A DNA stretch of 28,856 nucleotides from Parasitella parasitica (taxonomy: Eukaryota > Mucoromycota > Mucoromycetes > Mucorales > Mucoraceae): positions 3,337 through 32,192 of the forward strand of contig MU619435.1 of assembly GCA_025201805.1 (NCBI GenBank), given 5' to 3'. Position 1 is the stretch's first letter, and every line of letters starts with the position of its first letter. Of this stretch, positions 1 to 8,376 are shown one piece after another. The position numbers and the translations under genes are program-made. Below the pieces are notes generated by a model. It was not told the origin of the DNA. It saw nothing but the letters and a program-made list of their open reading frames with translations, and ran no database searches.

Positions 1-152
1 CAATAGATACAATCTATCATTCCACTCTCATATCTTATCCTCCCATCAGATTCACTAAGAATATAAACCATCGTTTTTCCATGTAATAAACGAGATCTTT
101 ACTTGATTAATTCACAATCGTTTTGTTTGAATAATTTCTCATTCTGATAAAT
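1..152 (-). repeat. Terminal part of an unnamed interspersed repeat, left copy
   Basis: The reverse complement of this segment matches 28364-28490 at the other end of the window. Over the best part (61-152 against 28364-28456) I count five substitutions, all transitions, and one single-base indel. Similarity then fades. Both copies begin with the same bases (ATTTATCAG), while the flanks before that point differ, so this is probably a true element boundary. The body of this copy runs off the left edge. No coding frame is visible in it. It could be the end of a DNA transposon or a retroelement; I cannot name the family. Confidence 0.8.
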
Positions 153-1117
153 CACATTACAATATGGAAGCTTTTCATACTGTGAAATTCATCCATGATA
201 TCCAACGTATCGCTGATAAACTGTATAGAATGTCCAGTGTGGTACCTTTGGGAATGGCTGAGGCAGCATCTCCAGGGACCTTACGTTTTGTAGCGCCAAC
301 AAATTTTCTTTTTTTTTTGACATTTCCTGGCTCTCTCATACTTACATTTATTACATCAAATGCTGAAATAGCAACGATAATTGTATGAGAAACCCCCCTC
401 GCTGAGGGTGGCTCAATGACTGCCTCAGTACCACGTTTTGACCAAGCCCTTGAACGACGCATATTAATGTCAAAATCTGCATCGTCAAGAAAGACACAGC
501 TTTGCATGAAAAACATGCCCTTTTGAACCCATTCCTCAACCTATTTGGCATGGGTCTCCAAAGTTGTTTTACTGTTGCTTGCCTGAGGAAGGCGAGTAAC
601 AACTTTTATGCCTAGGTTGCACTCTTCTTTCATGAACTCACCAACTCTACTCTTCTTAATTTCTAAGCCTTTAAAGCTTCTCGTTAAATCTTCCACTGCG
701 TCTTGGATGAATGCGGATGGGTTTTCATCAAAGAAGGAGGTGATACGTTCCTTATGGCTCTCGTTTAGCTTACTTTTATAACAGATAGAAGTGATATCTG
801 TTTTTTTAAAAGGGATGTTGTGCTCTGGATCTTTCTTGTAAACTGCTTTCCATTTTCGAGCAGTTTCATAATTAATCTTAGCCAGTTTTGCAGCTTCTGC
901 TGGTTTCATAAGTATCGCAATCGGTCTTCGGTGGTGTAAACATTGTACTCTGATAGCCTTTCATTTTTGTAGGTGCTTCTTGCATATCAGTGTCTTTCGG
1001 TTCTTCTTCAATTATTACTTTTTTAAGTTTGATATATTTATGCAAGTTTGTCAAGCTTGTCAGTCTGGATGACGGATTTACAACAAAAGCAGCTGCTTCA
1101 TTGCCAAACTTATCCAC
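153..1117 (-). pseudogene. Broken Tc1/mariner-IS630-type transposase
   Basis: This is the N-terminal and central part of a DDE transposase of the Tc1/mariner-IS630 superfamily, of the kind abundant in Mucorales. Visible parts are a basic N-terminal tail, a helix-turn-helix stretch (AAKLAKINYETARKWK), and the start of the catalytic core with the first acidic site (VFLDDADFDINMRRS), followed by an SHTIIVAISAF strand and a KFVGATKRK segment. It is dead several times over. There is a frameshift near 905, an in-frame TAG at 541-543 with homology continuing on both sides, and a one-base deletion near 237. Restoring that last frame on paper gives an FISDTLDIMDEFHS-like stretch ending where the second catalytic Asp would be expected. 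There the gene stops abruptly at the boundary of the repeat covering 1-152, so the rest of the catalytic domain is missing. The true start is uncertain, because no ATG is obvious at 1117. Confidence 0.85.
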
Positions 1118-1828
1118 TATTCCACCTCTACCGTCTTCGCGAAAAAAATTCGTTTGGAAAATTTAGAGGATAAAAAAATTGGACAAATTAGCTTCAAACA
1201 TCTGGTAGGCAATTTAGCCTCACACAAATGTCCAAAATAATTCAGAAAAATGTGCAGAGTTTTCAAAAATCCGGTAAATTGGGAGTGAAAGCACAGTAAG
1301 TTGACAGCAGAGAAAATTTGCATGTATCAAGACTGTCAGATGCGAATATGGGGATCCAGGATCTGAAAGGTGTAATGTATTTAGACAGAAATAGTAGATT
1401 TAAGAAATAATACAATAGGCAATATTATATTTTAGGTTGTAACAAAATAAAAAGGTGTGTTTATTGTTTTGTGTTTGTAGTAGCTAAATAAATATATTCA
1501 GTTCTTCGAAAGGGAGGTAATTTAGGCAAGCGCAGCAAAAATGCTGGCGATGTATGGAGTTGAGAATATCATCGCGCAAAAGACATCCGTTTTGAACGGA
1601 ACAAAAACAATTTGATCGATTTTAAATGTAGGTATACGTTGATATGATAAAAACATAAGTATACCCTTTATCCCTTTTTTATTCATTAAAATGTCCAAAT
1701 TTTACAGCATCTCGGCCATCTATTTATGTCTAGGCGACTTGTCCAAGTTATCTATGCGACTCGTGTTTTCATCTAATGATCGGAAAGAAGTGCTAACTGC
1801 CCAAGGTCAGTGCTGTTCAACCTAATTT
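1118..1828. other. Intergenic region, no gene recognised
   Basis: This AT-rich stretch lies between the transposase relic and the 3' end of the Zn2Cys6 gene. The part next to 1117 may be the 5' non-coding end of the transposon, but I could not find a matching terminal inverted repeat. A minus-strand open frame at 1117-1323 shows no recognisable domain. Confidence 0.5.
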
Positions 1829-3827
1829 TTATTGCAATGATTTCAATGCAGCTAAATTATCTGTATTTTGTTCCACGATTGTTCTTATAATATCAAATAT
1901 CAATGCTTCTCGTGGTAAGGGATAGTTTTTATACAATTCGGTGATAGGCGGGGTCGGGCCTGGGGGAGCACTAGTCAGCACGGAAAATGGGGATGCTGAT
2001 GGAGACACTCGGTGATCTGGGGAGACCCTTTTTGTAAGCGCATACATATGGTCATTCAGCTTCGATTTAGCCAGTTTCGCTATTGATTCATCTTGTACTT
2101 GCAACAATATCATAAGTGAGTCAATACAACGCACCAGGATCTTCACGGACGCTATATAAGCATAAATAATAATGTACCAGTTAGTAAACATATTTATAGT
2201 GTTTTGTCATCCAGTTGAATACTTGCAATAGCAAAAAGAGTCAATCTGCTCTAGTCGGTTCATCAAGAAGAAGCACATGTCTATGGCCTGTATCACCAGA
2301 TGCATAGCTTTATCGCTAACAACATCTTGACTATTTCTTCTTGACTTTGGTTGTACCAAACAGCCATATATGTTTAATGAGTTTATATATACAAAAGAGA
2401 CCATGATGATTTTAGATGCGCTGGTTTCGTTTTGAATCATTTTTCTGGTCAAGCTAAAAGGCTCTGCGCACATCTTCAATTCTTGTGGTAAATGGCGCCA
2501 CCATTCTTGAACTGCTTCTTCGTAGCGTATCATTTCTTGCAAACTTATGTCCACGGCGGCAGCATCACCAGTAGACAGCCTTCTTATTTTTGACAGCACT
2601 GCCTCGAAAGCAGGATGTGAGGATAAAGCCAACATGTGATTAAATACTTTGAAGGTGTTTCCTGTTTTGGCGGGTTCGTTCGGTAGGATGTCGAACGGTG
2701 CATCGTGCTGTTTGCACTGAGCACGCAAATCATATCGCAAGAGGTCGTTAAATGGCTGAACACTGTTTCGATGAATGATAGAGTACTTTATCCTGGTCAT
2801 TGTCGGTAGATGTGGACCACCACACGCAAAGTCCGGGTTCTCTAGTTGTAAAGTACTGATTAAAACACCTGCCATTGAGACCCATTTGAAACTATCAGCA
2901 ACTCTAGACGTGGTTACCATGAATGGTATCAATAGATTAATTACTATGACTGATTCTAGAGACTTGTCGGGATCGTCAAACATGTCAACAAGTTTCACCA
3001 TTGCCAACTCGTAAAAGTATTCACTGAGATGTCGCTTTTCGTATGAATTGAACACATTATGTCTGCAAGTCGATATCGCTGAGGATGTACATATGGCCAG
3101 CACGATAGGGTCTTGTATTGGGTTCTGTAGACTTTTATAGTGCTCCATAAATGAAGGTTCGTGCAAGATGGGAACAACATCATTATAGCACGAGAAATAC
3201 TTGAGTACCAAACTTTCAACAACCAACTGTGGGTCCCAAAGGGCTGCTATACCTGTTGAAAATCGTTTTGAAATGGCTTTTGGTGAAGATGTCGATTCAC
3301 GATCGTTGTTTTGATGGAATGATTTTGAGACGATCTGCATGGCGTGTCGAACAAAACTGTTTTGTTCAAATGCGGCTGATTTTGCTTGGAGAATGGCTCC
3401 AAAAGGAGACAAGTAGCGAATAGCAGCTTTTCCATAAATCATGAGCTCCTCTAGGCTTTTAATCTCGGTGACAAGCCGCAGCTCTCCGTTAATGTAATGC
3501 AAATCCCACCGAGATTCTTGTTTAATTAGTGCTTTTTCTTGACTGATGCTCAATTCGAGCGACTTAAGTTGGGCTTCTATATGTTTAATCTGTCCATGAG
3601 CCTCTTGCTCCTGCTCTTGTTCTTGTTCTTCAGCGAAGCCTTCATCATGGGCATAGATGTATTGAGTTGTGCAATTTCTGTTGGCCTTCAGACAGCGTTG
3701 ACAAGCTTCGTTGGAGCTAATTCTCTCGCATTTTCGTCGTCTTTGCCTACAAACTATAGGTCCATGTCAGTTGATATTCTTTGAATTCTTTAGTTTCTTT
3801 ACACTGGCATGGAATTTTTCTAATCAT
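1829..3827 (-). CDS. Zn2Cys6 fungal-type transcription factor (624 aa)
   Basis: A nuclear, sequence-specific regulator of the binuclear zinc cluster family. The model has three exons, 3827-3803, 3753-2227 and 2151-1829, and closes in frame at 625 codons. The first intron (49 nt, GTAAAG...TATAG) lies inside the zinc cluster. Splicing it yields C7, C10, C17, C26, C29 and C36 with spacing CX2CX6CX8CX2CX6C and the basic CRQRRRKC core. An EQEQEQEQE stretch and a probable coiled coil follow (about residues 45-90). Then comes a long region typical of the fungal transcription factor regulatory domain, with motifs such as YFSCYNDVVPILHEPSF and LQLENPDFACGG. The second intron (75 nt) is only compatible with the frame as a GC-AG intron: donor GCAAGT, branch point TACTAAC, acceptor ATATAG. 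It joins the main frame to a C-terminal piece ending in a proline-rich tail. The target genes cannot be told from the sequence. Confidence 0.85.
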
Positions 3828-3897
3828 GATCTAATAAAAAATGGTAGCGAAAAGAGCAATACAAATAATTTGGTAATGTAAGTCGTTGAACACATCC

Positions 3898-3920
3898 AAT
3901 CGCATTTTTAAAATGCGATT
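3898..3920. promoter_or_regulatory. Perfect 23-bp palindrome upstream of the Zn2Cys6 gene
   Basis: Two 11-base arms (AATCGCATTTT and its reverse complement) are separated by one base. The site lies 71 bases upstream of the inferred start codon of the minus-strand Zn2Cys6 gene. It could be an operator for a dimeric regulator, possibly autoregulatory, or a hairpin in the 5' leader. It could also be a chance AT-flanked palindrome. No function is demonstrated. Confidence 0.45.
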
Positions 3921-3976
3921 TGGACAGATTTTGATGAAAAAGAGTCGGTTTTAGAGGTTTCTTCATTTTATACTAG

Positions 3977-4439
3977 ATGGATAATATGTTTCTTCATTTT
4001 ATTCAAGCACTTGAGGCAATCAGGCTTTTATTTGTACCTAATGTAATAGCATCGCGAGTGAAGAATTCTGACATTGCCAGAATGAAGTCTACCTTAGGTA
4101 CCATAGGAATACTAGAGAGAGAATTCAGACTTAGATCAAGAATCTGTCAATCGGCTGTTGTCAGCATTCATGAGTTTAAAGCCTCCAAAGTGTGCAATTT
4201 CTGTAAAGAAACAAGTCTGAAAGCAACAAAGCTTCCTAATGATAAATACACACATAGTATAATAGATTGTAAAAACTGTCGTCAACTTTGAGATAGAGAT
4301 GTTAACGGAAGCAAAGATAAGTTAGGACATTTCACAATCTGTTTGGGAAGGAAATGAGAGACCTGCCATCTTCCCAAAGAGAAATCACCGTCGAGAAAAC
4401 GGTTTCGCCAGTAATGGTGATTTAAATATTTCCCGTTAA
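3977..4439 (+). pseudogene. Decayed TnpB/Fanzor-like (OrfB zinc-ribbon) C-terminal fragment
   Basis: The open frame 3977-4291 ends in a zinc-ribbon-like segment: HEFKASKVCNFCK, then IDCKNCRQL about 25 residues later. It stops at a TGA at 4289-4291. The same frame continues immediately after that codon as DRDVNGSK, the form of the third RuvC motif (DRDxN) that follows the zinc ribbon in TnpB and its eukaryotic relatives, the Fanzors. In that family the position before the motif is usually aromatic, so the TGA looks like a mutated TGG. After about 15 more codons the frame shifts by one, and a segment reading SVWEGNERPAIFPKR follows to a stop at 4437-4439. The N-terminal part with the other catalytic motifs is absent; the neighbouring Zn2Cys6 gene begins at 3827 on the other strand. 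The family call rests on motif order, not on a database match; another zinc-ribbon transposon protein is possible. Confidence 0.5.
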
Positions 4440-4905
4440 TTTGTAGTGATGGTGATTTAGATGTCTTTGGAGGCACTGACTTTGTCAAGGTGACGGCTTG
4501 GGGACTCCTTTGTTTTCATGAGAAAATTTTTTCTGCAGCTATAAAAAGCATCCAAATTTCCGTACTTCTGATTTTTGCATTCGACATTTGGTTGTTTTGG
4601 TAACAAGAAAAAGGTATAGTAAATTCGTTTTTTAAATTGTATATATTCGAAGAAGAAGACTCGTTTCTTTTGGTGATGAGATTGAGAATATAGAGTCAAG
4701 CCCTGAGCAAATACCCTACGAAGGTATACTTGATGTCAACCATATTCGCTGATAAAGAAAAGCTTCTTCTCTTATATTATAAAAAATCAATACATTTATT
4801 TTATCAGATTACTAATATCTATATATTAGACCTTTTCTTTTGCTTGGTTCTTGTTTTGTATAAACATCATTTTATAAATAAAAAACTATCATTCATGTAC
4901 ATATT
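4440..4905. other. Intergenic region, no gene recognised
   Basis: AT-rich spacer between the zinc-ribbon relic and the 3' end of the cyclodeaminase gene. The sequences around 4412-4427 and 4447-4462 (GTAATGGTGATTTAAAT and GTGATGGTGATTTAGAT) are near copies of each other. Nothing else stands out. Confidence 0.5.
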
Positions 4906-5958
4906 CTAAAATGGAACAGTGTTTCCTAGTTTTTGCTGCTTTGCCTTTGCAACCATTAGACCAGAGACAGCACTGTCTTGCACACTAATGCCTACACTCT
5001 TGAAAAGAGTGATTTTGCCTCTATCCGCTTCCGTATTGCTCTTGTCAATGTTTCCCATTTCAATCCAATCTTGGGGCTTGGAAGATTGAACCAGTTCGCC
5101 CGCCTCATGCCCACATGCCTCAACAGAATCAACGGCAATGACATCTGCCCTCTTGACAGTTTCAGCATCCACTTCATGCATGTCCATGCGATAGGAGCCA
5201 ACGCAATTAAGGTGAACACCAGGCTTCAACCATTGACCAAACAGTACAGGTTCAGTGGCATTCGTGCATGTGCAAACAATGTCTGCATTTCCAACTTCAT
5301 CTTGGAGATGCTCGTTTGCTGAAACAAACGTGCGGTCAGGGTAAGCCTTCTGGAGATCTTGAATAAGCTGCAATCTGCGTTTCTCACCACGATTCCAAAT
5401 AGCAACTCTTTGCAGACTAGGTCTGACAGCGATCATCATGTCGACGTGAGACCTACCTTGAGCTCCGGCTCCAAAGACAAGTAGGCTCTTCGACTCGGGA
5501 TGAGCATAATAACGAGTGGCTACGCCAGATCCTGTATTTTACACGTACGCAACTTGTCAGCTGAGATATGGAAATCGACTTGGAGCATTACCTGCCGCTG
5601 TACGGACAGCAGTTAAAGCGTCTGCATTCATAACAGCTTCCACGCCACCCGTCTTTTCGTCGATCACTAGAATCGTGGCAGGCAGCCCGCTCAAACCGTC
5701 CTTTGTAGGGACACTGACAATTTTAATGGATGTTGTATGGTCCAATCTCGATGGCATAAACAAGACCTTGTGCGTCTCGGTTGACACGCTAATACGCTGA
5801 GGGGATTGTGCTTCCAGGGCCTTTTGAGCGTCCTTTTGACTTTGAGTGTACTTGCTAAATGTAGTTTCCATGAGGTCTACAAGTTGATTAGCAGTCTCTG
5901 AGTCGCCTTGAGATAAGAGTGCATTAATGTCGCTGGCAGATAATATAAGAATAGACAT
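4906..5958 (-). CDS. Ornithine cyclodeaminase / mu-crystallin family protein (330 aa)
   Basis: A soluble NAD(P)-binding enzyme of the ornithine cyclodeaminase/mu-crystallin superfamily. Members include ornithine cyclodeaminase (ornithine to proline plus ammonia), alanine dehydrogenases and ketimine reductases; which reaction applies here cannot be read from the sequence. Two exons, 5958-5592 and 5531-4906, are separated by a 60-nt GT-AG intron, giving 330 codons plus stop, the usual family length. The N-terminal half carries the family's substrate-side block (SIKIVSVPTKDGLSGLPAT, then MNADALTAVRTAAG). The intron falls just after that block. Exon 2 restores VATRYYAHPES and the Rossmann dinucleotide motif GAGAQG (residues 143-148), followed by VAIWNRGE and VCTCTNATEPV. 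No targeting signal is evident. It is divergent from the TRIC channel gene, with 196 bp between start codons. Confidence 0.9.
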
Positions 5959-6154
5959 TTTTTGAGTTGCCAGAAGAGGAGAGAAAAGGTATGGAGATAC
6001 ACTTTAATTTGCTCATAATACATTTTTAGCGTATTGTGATTTGAAGGTTCTTAGTAGTACAGTTTCTCTCACGCACAGGGGTGGTTGATTGGCTTGCAGT
6101 AGCGAGGTGTGTGCTTTTGTTTCGCCTTTCTTTCGCTCAATAAATTCTCACAAG
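5959..6154. promoter_or_regulatory. Divergent promoter region shared by the cyclodeaminase and TRIC genes
   Basis: Only 196 bp separate two opposed start codons, so the core promoters of both genes must lie here or overlap the leaders. No canonical TATA box stands out. I cannot say whether the two genes are co-regulated. Confidence 0.6.
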
Positions 6155-7095
6155 ATGGAAGCACCTCCAACCTTAAACGATCAAGTAGTTCAGCTCGTCT
6201 TTGGCCTAGCCAATTTGAAATTCGATATTCCCTATACTAATTTTTCGCTGCCCATGCTTGATGTTCTTTTTGCTATCCTCATCAACTATTCCTATCGATC
6301 GGCACTAGGCGTCTCGCATAATCAAGTGGGTTGGTATCAAGGATTGTTGGCCACGCTCGTGATGGCTACCGGTGGTGGATGTACCGTTGCTGTCTTGAGA
6401 GGTGAACCTATAGGTATATTAAAGAGCAATGCGTTTTGGGGAATCCATTGGTAAGTACACAAATCATTTTTACGCTGAAACTCGTAACTTATTTTGCGTC
6501 TCAATAGCTCTACCTACCTCGCCATGTTCTCGAATCCTTATGTCTACCAGACTGTTGATTTCTTGTTTTCTATTCCCCTTGTTGAGCATGTTTTTACATT
6601 ATCAGATAGCATTTTGCGAGCCTTGGCGATGATTCAAGTCGGCGTTGAAGGAGTCAGCTCGCATCCTGCATTAGGCCCTGACAAGTTTGTAGCAAAAGTA
6701 CTGTGCGGCACTCTGGCTGGTTGTGGTGGGGGTCTTTGGATTGGTAAGGCCTTTTTCTGAAGTTGAGTGGGATAGCACCGTTTAACATTTTTCCAGATGC
6801 TTTCCGTCTGAATCAACCCAACTGGTCATTTTCTACGCCTAGACTTCTCCATGTTGCCTCTGTTGATATGAAGGTGTCGTTCCTTACTTCGCTGTTTTAT
6901 GTTGTTGCAACCACACCTTCGTTTTGCGACTATTTGAACTTGCCCATCATCAAGCCTATTGAAGCTCAAGCTTGGAGTGCTGTATTTCTAACGTCTGGTT
7001 TGGTTTATGGTTCTTATTCCAACAAGTGGGTTAAACAGAGCAAGGCTATCGAGGAAATCAATGAAAAGTTGGCCGACGATAAGAAATCAGATTAG
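6155..7095 (+). CDS. TRIC-type (TMEM38-like) intracellular cation channel (276 aa)
   Basis: A probable trimeric intracellular cation channel. In animals these are potassium-permeable channels of the sarco/endoplasmic reticulum that balance charge during calcium release. Three exons, 6155-6450, 6508-6743 and 6797-7095, are joined by introns of 57 and 53 nt, giving 276 residues. I chose the ATG at 6155 (context CACAAGATGG) because the upstream frame has no other ATG. Family hallmarks are a hydrophobic multi-pass protein, the motif GGGCTVAVLRGEP, a glycine-rich LAGCGGGLWI membrane segment, and an aromatic-rich stretch where exon 2 meets exon 3. The charged tail (EEINEKLADDKK) is probably cytosolic. 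An AATAAA polyadenylation-like signal follows near 7150. The cellular membrane it occupies in this fungus is inferred from the family only. Confidence 0.85.
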
Positions 7096-7166
7096 GCACA
7101 GACTATAATTTTCCGAATTGTACAATGTCGTATATACCATATGTAACAAACAATAAATTCCTTGAC

Positions 7167-7190
7167 GTATATATATGTATATATATATAT
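7167..7190 (+). promoter_or_regulatory. TA-rich microsatellite, possible TATA region of the CRIB gene
   Basis: A run of alternating T and A with single interruptions lies about 50 bases upstream of the CRIB gene's ATG. The position fits a TATA element, but the tract is also a simple repeat lying just after the 3' end of the TRIC gene. Confidence 0.4.
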
Positions 7191-7241
7191 TCGGTTCTTT
7201 TTCTCTTTTTTCTCCCCTTTTCTCCAATACACACATAAAAT

Positions 7242-8216
7242 ATGGGTAGCAGTATATCTAAGGTTAGCTGTGGTGATATTACTATGCATAAAAAGCATCT
7301 TAAATCATCTGTACACCGACGTCCAACTGTCAGGATTGATAAATCAAAGATTGGAATTCCTACAGATTTCAGGGCAAGTATATATCTAATGATTATTTCG
7401 TGATCTCTTCCATTAACATGTTCATTAGCATACTTACCATGTTGGTAAGTTAAGTTAATAACCAGATTGTCCACATATACTTATATATATAAATATATAG
7501 GTAATAGTAGCCCTATCATGGACGAGGTATAACATAAGATAGCATTTATTACATTGCCTAAATTTAATCAGCCATAAACTTTTTTCGTATCCTTAAGTTT
7601 GCAGATAATGCAAGTGCCATAGAAGCCGCAAGCATTTTGACAGATTCTGATTTCCTGGCTACCATGGCACAAATAACAGATGCATTACAAAAGTTTCCGC
7701 TTCCAAGACCCACTCGACAAGTCTATAAAAAAAGCCCTGGTGTTTCCCCTCTAGGTACAAGCCAAAGCGATCAACAAATCTCACGTAGTCCAGTTGCTCT
7801 ATCCAAAAACACATCATTACAGGAAGCATCTGATAACAATGTGGGTTTGGAAATGTCTGTTTCCATGACGGTCATTGGTGCTAAAAACGATGTACTTGAA
7901 CATTTCAGTGATAAAGAAAAGAGCGTTTTACAGCTGACAAAATCACGCTCGATACAAAACATAGAGAGACCAACAGGTGAGAATGGGATGACAGCGCTTG
8001 ATCTGACAAGAGGCTATTATGATTTCAGCTCTTGTCTTCAGAGTAGAATTGATGCTCAAATCGTGGAATTGGCGAGAGCAAGGTCCAAAAACAAAGCTAA
8101 CAGATCACCTGTAAGTCAAAATGTGCCTACACCTCTATGCTCGCAAGTCGACTAATTCAAATGCAACCATATAGAGAGATAACATGGGTTCTAATAAACC
8201 GACGATTATGATTTAA
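7242..8216 (+). CDS. Small CRIB-domain protein, putative Cdc42/Rac effector (242 aa)
   Basis: A likely membrane-anchored effector of Rho-family GTPases. The N-terminus MGSSISK fits an N-myristoylation signal, and Cys10 could be palmitoylated. Five exons are inferred: 7242-7373, 7429-7444, 7501-7526, 7598-8110 and 8175-8216. The first intron must use a GC donor (GCAAGT). Only then does IGIPTDFR join HTYHVG to form a complete CRIB motif (ISxPxxFxHxxHVG), the surface that binds GTP-loaded Cdc42 or Rac. The next two exons are tiny, 16 and 26 nt. The third intron ends at AAG (7597); the stronger-looking CAG seven bases further on would break the frame. The fourth intron has perfect signals (GTAAGT, GACTAAT, ATATAG) and replaces a read-through tail with RDNMGSNKPTIMI. 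The middle is polar and probably disordered apart from a helical stretch (SRIDAQIVELARARS). Exon 3 and its acceptor sites are the least certain part. Confidence 0.75.
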
Positions 8217-8376
8217 AATTGAATAAAATTTATTTGAGGTTTTGATGAAATCAGGTACCATAATAGCTTTAAAGCTGGTATATAGTATCCATATCAATTA
8301 TAGTATCAGATCCTTATAATTTAATTTTGAGATAAACTTCGGTATATTAGTTATAGGGTATACGTCTGTACGCCGA

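Noticed and set aside
1117-1323. Minus-strand 68-codon frame just upstream of the transposase relic
   Set aside because: No recognisable domain and AT-driven composition; more likely non-coding transposon flank.
3539-3784. Plus-strand frame with a hydrophobic leucine run
   Set aside because: It is antisense to the Glu/Gln-rich coiled-coil and zinc-cluster exon of the Zn2Cys6 gene; CTC/CTT leucines mirror the GAG/GAA codons.
4978-5322. Plus-strand 114-codon frame
   Set aside because: Antisense to exon 2 of the cyclodeaminase gene, which has clear family motifs.
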